DNA from: Kocuria subflava
Lineage (GTDB): Bacteria; Actinomycetota; Actinomycetes; Actinomycetales; Micrococcaceae
Assembly: GCF_012163155.1 (NCBI RefSeq)
Contig: NZ_JAAVUN010000009.1
Location: 1 to 64,000, forward strand
Direction of reading: 5' to 3'
Length of the DNA stretch: 64,000 nucleotides
Below the pieces are notes generated by a model. That model had not been told where the DNA came from. It searched no databases and saw only the letters and a list, made by a program, of their open reading frames with translations. Shown here one piece after another: positions 16,815 through 24,589 of the stretch (its first letter is position 1; the number at the start of each line of letters is the position of its first letter). Position numbers and translations under genes: made by a program.

Positions 16815-17252
16815 ATGAAGGTTTTGTGGTCGACTCTCAGCTTGGTGGTGGTGGGCGCGCTCGCGGTCTTCTTGTGGATCGCAGCCGCCTCCCCGTCCGA
16901 TTCCCAGATCCTGCGCGATGGTGTTGTGGTGGAGGGCGGCCCGGCGTCGTCGTCCCCCCGGCCGTCAGGCACCGTGAGCACGCCCTCCGGGGACGACGAC
17001 GGGGAGGACGAGCAGTCGGCGTCCCCGGACTCGGAGGGAGACACAGAAGCCGGGGGTGATACCGCCCCAGTGGCAGAAGCTCCCGTACCCGCCCCGGCCC
17101 CAGAGGCACCCGCGCAGGCCCCGGCAGCCCCCGCCCAGGTGCCCGTTCCGGTCCAGCCGGCACCCAACTACGCCTACAGCGGCGACTGGGACGACGACGA
17201 CTGGGATGACGATGATTGGGACGACGACCATGACGACTGGGATGACGACTGA
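16815..17252 (+). CDS. Anchored or secreted acidic protein with C-terminal Trp/Asp repeats
   Basis: A 145-residue protein of unknown function. It has an N-terminal hydrophobic helix (about residues 5-25, VLWSTLSLVVVGALAVFLWI) as signal anchor, a Ser/Pro/Asp/Glu-rich region, a Pro-Ala linker of about 40 residues (APVPAPAPEAPAQAPAAPA), and a tail of GDWDDDDWDDDDWDD type to the stop codon. The tail is highly negative and may bind cations or cell-wall polymers. ATG 16806 is an alternative start. It follows the dual-kinase gene by about 100 bp, has its own promoter with the shared repeat, and precedes a tRNA-Thr promoter. Confidence 0.7.
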   Translation: MKVLWSTLSLVVVGALAVFLWIAAASPSDSQILRDGVVVEGGPASSSPRPSGTVSTPSGDDDGEDEQSASPDSEGDTEAGGDTAPVAEAPVPAPAPEAPAQAPAAPAQVPVPVQPAPNYAYSGDWDDDDWDDDDWDDDHDDWDDD

Positions 17253-17260
17253 GCTCGTTT

Positions 17261-17288
17261 TTGACTGAGCCTGAACCCCTGTTACAGT
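17261..17288 (+). promoter_or_regulatory. Promoter of tRNA-Thr and tRNA-Met
   Basis: -35 TTGACT (17261-17266), 16-bp spacer and -10 TACAGT (17283-17288), ending 10 bp before tRNA-Thr. Confidence 0.6.
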
Positions 17289-17298
17289 ATTCCGCGTT

Positions 17299-17370
17299 GC
17301 CCCGATAGCTCAGTGGTAGAGCGCCATCTTGGTAAGATGGAGGTCCCGGGATCGATTCCCGGTCGGGGCT
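17299..17370 (+). tRNA. tRNA-Thr (anticodon GGT)
   Basis: Acceptor stem GCCCCGA pairs with TCGGGGC (17363-17369), and T17370 is the discriminator. Anticodon stem CCATC/GATGG encloses TTGGTAA, giving GGT. TTC-type T-loop is GATCGATTC-like. CCA is not encoded. Confidence 0.96.
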
Positions 17371-17434
17371 CTCGTGATGAGGGCCCGTGGCTCGCGTTGA
17401 AAAGCGCGAGTGCACGGGTTTCCCCATCCGTCCT

Positions 17435-17508
17435 GGCGGTGTAGCTCAGCTGGTTAGAGCGCACGACTCATAATCGTGAGGTCGACGGATCGAGCCCGTC
17501 CACCGCTA
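17435..17508 (+). tRNA. tRNA-Met (anticodon CAT)
   Basis: Acceptor stem GGCGGTG pairs with CACCGCT (a G-U at the first pair), and the anticodon stem CACGA/TCGTG encloses CTCATAA, giving CAT. The T-stem GACGG/CCGTC is perfect. Elongator Met is likely from its position after tRNA-Thr, a conserved actinobacterial pair; a lysidine-modified tRNA-Ile cannot be excluded by reading alone. Confidence 0.93.
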
Positions 17509-17515
17509 CGGAATC

Positions 17516-17553
17516 GAAAGCCCGTGATCCGAGTTCAAGGATCGCGGGCTTTC
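17516..17553 (+). terminator. Terminator after tRNA-Met
   Basis: GAAAGCCCGTGATCC (17516-17530) pairs with 17539-17553 with one G-U wobble and an 8-nt loop; a short TTTC is within the right arm. Confidence 0.75.
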
Positions 17554-17593
17554 TGCATTGTGGTTGTTGGTCGAACTGACAAGGAGCACCAGC

Positions 17594-18043
17594 GTGAGTG
17601 TCAATCCTGACGTCGCGGGCCGGACGTATCCGTCCATCCCTCCGTACCAGGTCTCCCGGGAGGCCATCCGGGCTTTTGCCCAGGCGGTCGGCGGAGAGAA
17701 TCCCATCCACCAGGACCTTGAGGCCGCGCGCGCTGCCGGTCACGCGGATCTGGTGGCGCCGCCCACGTTCGCGATCATCGTGGCCCAGAAGGCCGAGGCC
17801 GCCGTGGTCGCCGATGGAGAAGCCGGAATCGACTTCTCCCGCGTGGTCCACGCAGATCAGCGCTTCACTCACCACCGCGCCATCGTGGCCGGGGACAACC
17901 TCACAGCAGCCACCACGGTGGACACTGTGCGTGCCGTGGGCACCGGAGCCATGGTGACCTTCCGCACCGAAATCATTGACGACGACGGACAGGCGGTATC
18001 CACCGCGTTGTCCTCACTGCTGGTGAGGGGAGAAGACCAGTGA
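17594..18043 (+). CDS. MaoC-like dehydratase N-terminal-type subunit (HadA-like)
   Basis: A 149-residue protein with the FAS1-type dehydratase N-terminal hot-dog fold, resembling mycobacterial HadA. It includes GRTYPSIPPYQVSREAIRAFA and GENPIHQDLEAARAAGHADL. Paired with the next gene, it likely forms a heterodimeric (3R)-hydroxyacyl-ACP dehydratase; in mycobacteria HadAB elongates mycolic acids, but this organism probably lacks mycolates, so the substrate is unclear. GTG start at 17594 has AAGGAG at 17581-17586. It overlaps the next gene by 4 bp (GTGA). The position after tRNA-Thr and tRNA-Met is conserved in actinobacteria. Confidence 0.85.
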   Translation: MSVNPDVAGRTYPSIPPYQVSREAIRAFAQAVGGENPIHQDLEAARAAGHADLVAPPTFAIIVAQKAEAAVVADGEAGIDFSRVVHADQRFTHHRAIVAGDNLTAATTVDTVRAVGTGAMVTFRTEIIDDDGQAVSTALSSLLVRGEDQ

Positions 18044-18534
18044 GCACCAACACCACCCGCCCTGAGTTCGAGGCCTTGGAAAAGGGCCAGGAAGTCGCCA
18101 CCCGCACGGTGGAGCTCTCCCGTGCGGACCTGGTTCGCTACGCTGCGGTCTCCGGGGACTTCAACCCGATCCACTGGAACCAGGACTTTGCCACCTCTGT
18201 GGGTCTGCCCAACGTGATCGCCCACGGCATGCTGACCATGGGTGCTGCCATGCAGGTGGTGGTGGACTGGGCAGGGGATCCCTCCGCCGTGATTGACGTC
18301 CAGACCCGGTTCACCAAGCCCGTGGTGGTGCCCAACCAGTTCGACACTGAGGTCCGTGCCTCCACGGCCTTGACCGTGTCCGCCAAGGTGGCCGCCCTTG
18401 ATCCAGAAGCCCGCACAGCACGCGTGGATCTGACCGTGACCGCACCGGATCTCACGGACCCGGAGGCCACTGCCGACTCGGCTGCCGCGCTGAAGGTTCT
18501 GGTCAAGGCACAAGCTGTGGTGGCCTGCGCTTGA
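18040..18534 (+). CDS. MaoC-family dehydratase subunit (HadB-like)
   Basis: A 164-residue hot-dog protein of the MaoC family. The hydratase motif is around YAAVSGDFNPIHWNQDFA (about residues 32-49), which holds the catalytic Asp and His, and continues with NVIAHGMLTMGAAMQVV. It resembles mycobacterial HadB and should be the catalytic partner of the preceding HadA-like protein. GTG start overlaps the upstream stop. The likely reaction is dehydration of a 3-hydroxyacyl thioester in fatty-acid synthesis. No HadC-like gene follows. Confidence 0.87.
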   Translation: MSTNTTRPEFEALEKGQEVATRTVELSRADLVRYAAVSGDFNPIHWNQDFATSVGLPNVIAHGMLTMGAAMQVVVDWAGDPSAVIDVQTRFTKPVVVPNQFDTEVRASTALTVSAKVAALDPEARTARVDLTVTAPDLTDPEATADSAAALKVLVKAQAVVACA

Positions 18535-18628
18535 GGTGACTCGTCGCGGCGTCGTCGGCGCTGGAGGTGGGGCGTAAGTGCAGCGTCCGCTCCAGGCTGA
18601 CCCGTCACCGGCGCCCACCGTGGCTCGT

Positions 18629-18634
18629 TAGGAT
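18629..18634 (+). promoter_or_regulatory. -10 element before murB, possibly leaderless
   Basis: TAGGAT at 18629-18634 is followed by 7 nt and the ATG at 18642. No convincing -35 was found; the AGG inside the same sequence could also serve as a weak ribosome binding site. Confidence 0.35.
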
Positions 18635-18641
18635 GACGGTC

Positions 18642-19769
18642 ATGACCGCCGAACCCACTGTGACCCTGGCCGAACTCACCACCACCGCTGTGGGCGGCCC
18701 GGTGGGCCACTATGTGCGCGCCGAAACCGAGGACCAGATCGTGGCAGCCGTGAAAGCTGCAGACGAGGCCGGTCAGCCCCTGCTGGTGGTGGGCGGTGGC
18801 TCCAACCTGTTGGTGGGAGATGCCGGATTCGACGGCACCGTGGTGCACGTGGCCACACGGGGAATCCACGTGGACCACTCCTCCGACTGTGCGGGAACCT
18901 TGGTGAGCGTGGCTGCGGGGCATCCGTGGGATCAGGTGGTGGCCTGGGCCGTGGAGAACGACCGCGTGGGCATTGAAGCCCTCTCCGGCATCCCCGGGAC
19001 CACCGGGGCCACCCCCGTGCAGAACGTGGGTGCTTACGGGCAGGAGGTCTCCCAGACCATTGCCCGGGTCAAGGTCTATGACCGTGAGGCCGGGCGCCGC
19101 ACCTCCTTTGCCTTTGCGGATCTGAAGTTCGGGTACCGCGATTCCATGCTCAAGCGCAGCACCGTGAACGGATCCCCGCGCCACGTGGTGCTTGAGGTCC
19201 AGTTCCAGTTCACCCACGGGGATTCGTCCAAGCCGATTCGCTACGGCCAGCTGGCACAGCACCTGGGGGTGGAGATCAACCAGCGTGCACCCATGACAGC
19301 GGTACGGGAAGCCGTTTTGGCGCTACGCGCCGGTAAGGGCATGGTCCTGGACGCCTCCGACCGTGACACGTACAGCACGGGTTCGTTCTTCACCAACCCG
19401 ATTGTGGAAGAACATCAGGCCGATCAGGTGGTGCCGCCGGAGGCTCCACGATTCCCGGTGGTGGATGCCGCCGGTGAGCCCGTGGCAGGCCGGGTGAAGC
19501 TTTCGGCCGCCTGGCTGATCGAGAATGCAGGCTTCACCAAGGGTTTCGGATTGGAGGCCACCACCAACTCACGTCTGAATGTGAGTGGCTCCAGTGTTTC
19601 GGACGGGCGATCCTCCCTGTCGACCAAGCACACGCTGGCGCTGACCAACCGAGGTCAGGCCACCTCATCCGACATGGCCGCACTGGCCCGGACCGTGCGG
19701 GACGGGGTGCGTGAAGTCTTTGGGGTGGAGCTGGTGCCGGAGCCCGTGACCGTGGGCATGGATCTGTGA
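18642..19769 (+). CDS. murB: UDP-N-acetylmuramate dehydrogenase
   Basis: A 375-residue flavoenzyme (MurB) that reduces UDP-N-acetylglucosamine enolpyruvate to UDP-N-acetylmuramate in peptidoglycan synthesis. The FAD site VVGGGSNLLVGDAGFDG is near residues 48-64, then SGIPGTTGATPVQNVGAYGQ, and YSTGSFFTNPIV near residues 247-258 holds the catalytic Ser. It is cytoplasmic. The ATG at 18642 is preferred over 18633 because of the -10 spacing. It is followed 17 nt later by the PGPGW membrane protein gene, likely co-transcribed. Length is typical of actinobacterial MurB. Confidence 0.95.
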   Translation: MTAEPTVTLAELTTTAVGGPVGHYVRAETEDQIVAAVKAADEAGQPLLVVGGGSNLLVGDAGFDGTVVHVATRGIHVDHSSDCAGTLVSVAAGHPWDQVVAWAVENDRVGIEALSGIPGTTGATPVQNVGAYGQEVSQTIARVKVYDREAGRRTSFAFADLKFGYRDSMLKRSTVNGSPRHVVLEVQFQFTHGDSSKPIRYGQLAQHLGVEINQRAPMTAVREAVLALRAGKGMVLDASDRDTYSTGSFFTNPIVEEHQADQVVPPEAPRFPVVDAAGEPVAGRVKLSAAWLIENAGFTKGFGLEATTNSRLNVSGSSVSDGRSSLSTKHTLALTNRGQATSSDMAALARTVRDGVREVFGVELVPEPVTVGMDL

Positions 19770-19785
19770 CAGAACAGGTTGGTCC

Positions 19786-20268
19786 ATGACTGAGCGTGGC
19801 CGGGTGGCACCCGATCCTGCAGAGTCTGAGCTTGCCGATGAACTGCGCCGGGGCCAGGACCGCAGTCACCCCATCCGGCGTCGCATTGAACGGTTCCAGG
19901 CCTGGTCACACAAGGGAACCAGGCTGCGCCGCGTCATGGTTCGGGGATCCATCGCCCTGATCGGATTCGCCCTGTTCATCGCCGGTGTGGCCATGCTGGT
20001 TCTGCCTGGCCCCGGATGGGTGTTCATCTTCCTGGGGATCGGCGTGTGGTCCATGGAATTCGACTGGGCGCATCGCCTGAACCAATGGGCGTTGAGGAAG
20101 CTCAGCGTGGTGTGGGCCCGCTGGCAGGCCACCCCGTTGATGCAGTGGTGGCGCTGGTGCCGCTCAGGTCCCCGTCGGCAAGCGGCAGACAACATCCACG
20201 GTGCGCAGCTCCAGGCCAGGGGAGAACCCGTGACCTTTTCAGCGCGCAACAGCTTCCCAGGTCACTGA
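19786..20268 (+). CDS. PGPGW-motif transmembrane protein
   Basis: A 160-residue membrane protein of the actinobacterial PGPGW family (TIGR02611-like). The hallmark is GVAMLVLPGPGWVFIFLGIGVW, with two hydrophobic segments flanking the PGPGW turn at about residues 66-72, a basic cytosolic N-terminus of 45 residues and a Trp/Arg-rich C-terminus. Its function is not known. It probably shares a transcript with murB. A perfect hairpin ends the unit. Confidence 0.82.
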   Translation: MTERGRVAPDPAESELADELRRGQDRSHPIRRRIERFQAWSHKGTRLRRVMVRGSIALIGFALFIAGVAMLVLPGPGWVFIFLGIGVWSMEFDWAHRLNQWALRKLSVVWARWQATPLMQWWRWCRSGPRRQAADNIHGAQLQARGEPVTFSARNSFPGH

Positions 20269-20286
20269 AACAGCCCAGAAAAGTGA

Positions 20287-20344
20287 CGAGATCATGCGTT
20301 GATGCACTCTTTCACCGCAAACAGTGCATCAACGCATGATCTCG
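20287..20344. terminator. 22-bp perfect hairpin between convergent genes
   Basis: Arms 20287-20308 (begins CGAGATCATGCGTTGATGC) and 20323-20344, fully complementary, 14-nt loop, no T run. It lies between the murB unit and asd, which converge, so it can end both transcripts. Confidence 0.75.
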
Positions 20345-20363
20345 ATGGATCAAAGGGTGGAGC

Positions 20364-21509
20364 TCAGAGTGTGCCCACCGCGATCTTGAGCATGCGCCGC
20401 AGCGGCTCGGCAGCACCCCACAGGAGCTGATCGCCCACGGTGAAGGCGGAGATGTACTCCGGACCCATCTCCAACTTGCGGATACGGCCCACCGGAACCT
20501 CCAAGGAACCGGAGGAGGCCACCGGGGTCAGATCCACGGAGGAGGCCTCCTTGGTGTTGGGCACCACCTTGGCCCATTCGTTGTCGGCATCCAGGAGGCG
20601 CTCGATCTCCTCCACGGAGATGTCCTCCGTGAGCTTGAGCGTCATGGCCTGGGCATGGGAGCGCATGGTGGCGATCCGCACGCACAGACCGTCAATCGGA
20701 ATGCGGTTCTCAGCGGTGCGGCCCAGGATCTTGTTGGTCTCGTCCCCGGCCTTCTTCTCCTCCCGGGACTGGCCGTTGCCCAGGTCGGAGTCGATCCACG
20801 GGATCAGGGAACCGGACAGCGGGGCGCCGAACTGCGTGGTGTCCAGTTCACCGGAACGCTGCTTGGCCAGGATCTTCTTGTCGATCTCCAGGATGGCGGA
20901 GGCGGGATCCGCCAGGCCCTCGGCAACCTCGGTGTGGAGGTCACCGAACTGCTGAAGGACCTCACGCATGTGCCGGGCACCGCCGCCGGAAGCGGCCTGG
21001 TACGTCATGGAGGTCGCCCATTCGACCAGTCCGTTGCGAAAGAGCCCGCCCATGCCCATGAGCATGCAGGAGACCGTGCAGTTGCCGCCCACAAAGTCCT
21101 TGACACCGGAATCCAGCCCGGCATCAATCACGTTGCGGTTCACGGGGTCCAGCACAATGATGGAGTCGTCATTGCCACGCAAGGTGGAGGCGGCGTCGAT
21201 CCACAGGCCGTCCCATCCACGTGCGCGCAACTGGCCGTGAACAGCGGAGGTGTAGTCACCACCCTGGGCAGTCACGATGATCGGCAGCGCTGCGAGCTTG
21301 TCCAGGTCGTGGGCGTCCTGCAAGGTTCCGGTGTCACCCAGACCCTCAATGGTGGGAGTCTGCGCGCCGGGGGAGGACGTGGTGAAGAAGACCGGGTTGA
21401 TGTCGGCAAAGTCGCCTTCGGTCTTCATCCGGTCCATCAGCACGGAGCCGACCATGCCGCGCCAGCCGACCAGGCCGACGGAAGGGGTGGAGTTGGCGGT
21501 GGAAATCAT
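20364..21509 (-). CDS. asd: Aspartate-semialdehyde dehydrogenase, enterobacterial type
   Basis: A 381-residue Asd catalysing NADPH-dependent reduction of aspartyl phosphate in lysine, methionine, threonine and diaminopimelate synthesis. The N-terminal [18 protein letters not shown] and the active-site [13 protein letters not shown] (Cys near residue 143), then [16 protein letters not shown] and [18 protein letters not shown] closely match the long Asd of enterobacteria, not the roughly 345-residue LysC-linked Asd of corynebacteria and mycobacteria. lysC is not adjacent. The ATG at 21509 lies 7 nt after a -10 element, so the message may be leaderless. Confidence 0.95.
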   Translation of the reverse strand: MISTANSTPSVGLVGWRGMVGSVLMDRMKTEGDFADINPVFFTTSSPGAQTPTIEGLGDTGTLQDAHDLDKLAALPIIVTAQGGDYTSAVHGQLRARGWDGLWIDAASTLRGNDDSIIVLDPVNRNVIDAGLDSGVKDFVGGNCTVSCMLMGMGGLFRNGLVEWATSMTYQAASGGGARHMREVLQQFGDLHTEVAEGLADPASAILEIDKKILAKQRSGELDTTQFGAPLSGSLIPWIDSDLGNGQSREEKKAGDETNKILGRTAENRIPIDGLCVRIATMRSHAQAMTLKLTEDISVEEIERLLDADNEWAKVVPNTKEASSVDLTPVASSGSLEVPVGRIRKLEMGPEYISAFTVGDQLLWGAAEPLRRMLKIAVGTL

Positions 21510-21516
21510 GCTGTCC

Positions 21517-21522
21517 AGTCTA
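21517..21522 (-). promoter_or_regulatory. -10 element of asd, possibly leaderless
   Basis: On the minus strand TAGACT is followed by 7 nt and the asd ATG. No ribosome binding site fits between them. Confidence 0.4.
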
Positions 21523-21599
21523 CGGACCGCATCCTTGGGCTTCGAGGCGTGGTTAACGGATGTGAGACAGCTCGCAATCCGTGTGACCTCCGGCCAGGT

Positions 21600-21929
21600 T
21601 CAGGCCACCAGACCGGCGTACTGGGGAAAGCGTTTGAGGTAGTCCTGGACGTAGGTGCACGTGGGATGGATCAACGTCCCTGAGGCCCGGCAGCTGTCCA
21701 AGACCAGGGTGATCAACGTGCGGGCGTAACCCTGGCGGCTGAAGCGTTCGTCAATGATGGTGTGCTGCAGCTCCACGGCACCGTCGTTGCGGCGTTCCAC
21801 GGCCACAAAACCGATGAACGTCTGCCCGTTCCACAGTTCAACCCGGTTCTTCTCCTGGTTGTCCGTCAGCTTCAGTTCAGGGTCCTCCCGGACCTGGGGC
21901 TCGGTGTACTCGGTGTTCTCCGTGCTCAT
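21600..21929 (-). CDS. Small GNAT-type N-acetyltransferase (COG2388-like)
   Basis: A 109-residue protein resembling the short GNAT proteins of the YjdJ/COG2388 group. The acetyl-CoA signature appears as VELQHTIIDERFSRQGYARTLI, and the C-terminal TYVQDYLKRFPQYAGLV matches that group. The Arg/Gln-x-x-Gly-x-Gly loop is modified (RFSRQGYA), as in this subfamily. The substrate is unknown. It lies between folA and asd on the same strand, 78 bp below folA and 90 bp above asd. Confidence 0.8.
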   Translation of the reverse strand: MSTENTEYTEPQVREDPELKLTDNQEKNRVELWNGQTFIGFVAVERRNDGAVELQHTIIDERFSRQGYARTLITLVLDSCRASGTLIHPTCTYVQDYLKRFPQYAGLVA

Positions 21930-22007
21930 GCGGGCCTCCTGTGTGGATTGTGGTGCATCCCACTCTAAATGGTGCTGCGCCGATCCAAACGGTGCTGCGC
22001 CGACAGC

Positions 22008-22571
22008 TCAGCTGGAACTGGCCTGGTCCTTCACCCATGTCTGCACTCGCCAGGCCACCCCGGTTCGGGACCGCGCCTGGTCCTGGTCCTCCGTCAGACG
22101 CCATCCGTTGCCCAGCTGGGGTGCGTGGGTGTCACCGTCAGCTGCGAGCTCCAGCACGGAGACCAAAGCGCGGGTCACCGGGTGCTGCGGGTGCTGCAGC
22201 GCGTGCCGGTAGAGCTGGCCTCCGCCGATCACCCAGATCAACTCACCACCATCAGCCGCCTGTGCCCTCTCAACAGCTTCCTCATAAGAGCTCACCACGA
22301 CGACGTCGTCGGGGCCCACCGCTGCCCTCACGGACTCCGGTGCGGAGGTGATCACAATGTTGGTCCGCCCAGGAAGCGGTCGGAATGTGGGGGGAAAGGA
22401 CTCCCAGGTGCGGCGGCCCATGATGACCGGATGGCCCATGGTGGTGTCACGGAAGTGGGCAAAGTCCTCCGGAACGTGCCACGGCATGGTGCCGTCGTTG
22501 CCGATCACCCCGTCCACGGTCTGCGCCCAAATGGCCGCGATCTGCGGTTGTGCCGATTCTCCGCCCTGCAT
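22008..22571 (-). CDS. folA: Dihydrofolate reductase
   Basis: A 187-residue DHFR that reduces dihydrofolate to tetrahydrofolate with NADPH. Recognised from IAAIWAQTVDGVIGNDGTMPWHVPED at the N-terminus (the PW and catalytic acidic residue follow family positions), HPVIMGRRTWESFP, and the cofactor loop WVIGGGQLYRHAL. The open frame extends further upstream into thyA, but the ATG at 22571 is chosen: it overlaps the thyA stop as TGATG, showing translational coupling. thyA produces the dihydrofolate that this enzyme recycles. Confidence 0.95.
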   Translation of the reverse strand: MQGGESAQPQIAAIWAQTVDGVIGNDGTMPWHVPEDFAHFRDTTMGHPVIMGRRTWESFPPTFRPLPGRTNIVITSAPESVRAAVGPDDVVVVSSYEEAVERAQAADGGELIWVIGGGQLYRHALQHPQHPVTRALVSVLELAADGDTHAPQLGNGWRLTEDQDQARSRTGVAWRVQTWVKDQASSS

Positions 22572-23398
22572 CAGACCGCAACCGGGGCCTTGATGGTGGG
22601 GTGATGCTGGTAGTTCACCAGCTCGATGTCGTCGAGCTCGTAGTCGAAAATGGTCGCCGGCTTGCGCTTGAACTGCAGCTGCGGATACGGGAAGGGCTCG
22701 CGGGTCAGCTGCTCGGCCACCTGCTCCTGGTGGTTGTCGTAGACGTGGACGTCCCCGCCCGTCCACACGAACTCCCCGGGTGCCAGGTCCGTCTGGTGAG
22801 CCACCATGCGAGTCAGCAATGCGTAGGCCCCGATGTTGAACGGCACCCCCAAGAACATGTCCGCGGAGCGCTGGTAGAGCTGGCACGAGAGCTTGGCCGG
22901 GCCGGACTCCTGGGGCTCCACCCAGAACTGGAACATGGTGTGGCAGGGCGGCAGCGCCATGTCATCAACCTCGGCAGGATTCCAAGCGGTCACGATGTGC
23001 CGGCGCGAATCCGGGTTGGTTCTGATCTGCTCGATCACCTTGGCGATCTGATCGATCGTGCCACCATCCGGTGTTGGCCAGGATCGCCACTGGACACCGT
23101 AGACGGGACCCAGTTGCCCGTTCTCATCCGCCCATTCATCCCAGATGCTCACGCCGCGTTCCTGCAGCCAGCGGACGTTGGAGGAGCCTCGCAGGAACCA
23201 GAGCAGCTCCAGAGCAACGGACTTGAAGTGCACCCGCTTGGTGGTGATCAGAGGGAAGGACTCGGAGAGGTCAAAGCGCAACTGGCGCCCGAACACGGAG
23301 CGGGTGCCGGTGCCGGTCCGATCTGACTTGTGTGCGCCGGTGGAGGCCACCTGGGCCAAGAGGTCCTCGTAAGGGGTGGGAATGGCTGGTGTGGTCAC
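22571..23398 (-). CDS. thyA: Thymidylate synthase
   Basis: A 275-residue ThyA that methylates dUMP to dTMP with methylene-tetrahydrofolate. The catalytic Cys is in [13 protein letters not shown] (near residue 156), and [26 protein letters not shown] is the family signature. GTG at 23398 is chosen over the upstream in-frame starts because AAGGAG lies 8 nt before it and it gives the usual N-terminus [10 protein letters not shown]. It is directly followed by folA (one-base overlap). The classical ThyA, not the flavin-dependent ThyX, is present here. Confidence 0.96.
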   Translation of the reverse strand: MTTPAIPTPYEDLLAQVASTGAHKSDRTGTGTRSVFGRQLRFDLSESFPLITTKRVHFKSVALELLWFLRGSSNVRWLQERGVSIWDEWADENGQLGPVYGVQWRSWPTPDGGTIDQIAKVIEQIRTNPDSRRHIVTAWNPAEVDDMALPPCHTMFQFWVEPQESGPAKLSCQLYQRSADMFLGVPFNIGAYALLTRMVAHQTDLAPGEFVWTGGDVHVYDNHQEQVAEQLTREPFPYPQLQFKRKPATIFDYELDDIELVNYQHHPTIKAPVAV

Positions 23399-23488
23399 AG
23401 GGGTGCTCCTTGGGTCCGCGTGGTCGCGGCGATGGTTCATGTGCTCTGCTGAGCACAACACCTTGAGGGGGTTGGGTATTCGGCCGGC

Positions 23489-24460
23489 TCAGGGGTCAAA
23501 CGGTTTGACGATCTCCAGGGACACAGCACGACGCCGATGCCGACGGGAGACCTGAAGCACAATCATCTGCCCCGGGGCCAGATAAGGGTCCTCACCAGGC
23601 AACATGTCCCGCAGCTCGGCGGGCAGATGGTGACACAGAACCTTCAAGGCAGTGGGCAGCACCGGGCGGTGTGTGCAGATAGCTGCTGACTTGTCCTTGT
23701 CGAACAACGTTTCCACCACGGCGGCAGCCTTGCGCGGGCTGCGCTTGTGGGAAGCCTCCGTCAGTGCGGGGCGTTCCTTGACTTTGATCCCGGCGTTCTT
23801 GGCATACGGCGTCACGGTGGAGAGGCAACGCAGCCAGGGGGAGGAGATGACGCGCCCTGGTGACCAGGTCTGCAGCAGCTTGGTCACAGCCAGCGCCTGG
23901 CGTTTGCCGGTGGCAGCCAGGGGCCGGTCACCTTCGGCCCGGGACCAGGAGGAACGCGGCTTGGCCTTGGCATGACGCACCAGCAACACCGGGCGGACGG
24001 AAAGATCCCCTGCCTGGTGCAACTCGATCAGCCGCTTGAGTGGCTCGACGTCCGTGGTGTTGGTCAGCATCCGCCCGGCCTGCTCCGGGCTGACCCACCG
24101 CAACTCGTCCACTTCGTTGCCATCAGGCCGCCCATTGGTGAAGGCGGGCAGCTCGGCACTCCAGTAGTAGACGTGCTTGACGCCCGCTTTGACCTTGTAG
24201 GAGATGGCAGGCAGCGGGACACCCAATCGCACCTTCAGCCCGACTTCCTCCATGACCTCGCGGTACGCCGCCTCGGGGAGGGTTTCGTCGTCGTCAACCT
24301 TGCCCTTGGGCCAGGACCAGTCGTCATAGCGAGGACGGTGAATGACCAGCACCTCGATGCTGCCATCGGATGCGGGACGCCAGCAGAGGCAACCGGCTGC
24401 GCGGACGTCAGGGGAGGAGTCGGGGACCTGCGCCGAAGTGCGGTAAGCAGATTTGGGCAT
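23489..24460 (-). CDS. Nudix hydrolase fused to histidine phosphatase (MutT1-like)
   Basis: A 323-residue two-domain protein. The Nudix box GKVDDDETLPEAAYREVMEEVG is near residues 50-71 and keeps the REXXEEXG core. The C-terminal histidine-phosphatase domain begins VLLVRHAKAKPRSSW, with RHA as catalytic His motif and ISSPWLRCLSTV. The same architecture is seen in mycobacterial MutT1, which hydrolyses 8-oxo-dGTP and dinucleoside polyphosphates. ATG 24460 is chosen over the longer open frame because of a GGGA before it and the loss of the Pro-rich extension. It lies 90 bp upstream of thyA and may share its transcript. Confidence 0.88.
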   Translation of the reverse strand: MPKSAYRTSAQVPDSSPDVRAAGCLCWRPASDGSIEVLVIHRPRYDDWSWPKGKVDDDETLPEAAYREVMEEVGLKVRLGVPLPAISYKVKAGVKHVYYWSAELPAFTNGRPDGNEVDELRWVSPEQAGRMLTNTTDVEPLKRLIELHQAGDLSVRPVLLVRHAKAKPRSSWSRAEGDRPLAATGKRQALAVTKLLQTWSPGRVISSPWLRCLSTVTPYAKNAGIKVKERPALTEASHKRSPRKAAAVVETLFDKDKSAAICTHRPVLPTALKVLCHHLPAELRDMLPGEDPYLAPGQMIVLQVSRRHRRRAVSLEIVKPFDP

Positions 24461-24589
24461 GAGGTTCCCTGTTTCCTCTCTGCAAGGCGGGCCACCCCGG
24501 TTCAGGGTGGGCCGCGCGCGGTTGGCTGGGCCAAGACATGCTAACCCGTCCCGGCGCATCGATCGCGCCCGGAGCGCTGCCCTGGGCCG

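Noticed and set aside
17509-17593. Missing rpmG after tRNA-Met
   Set aside because: Some actinobacteria have rpmG here, but only a terminator and a ribosome binding site are present; rpmG may be elsewhere, so no claim is made.
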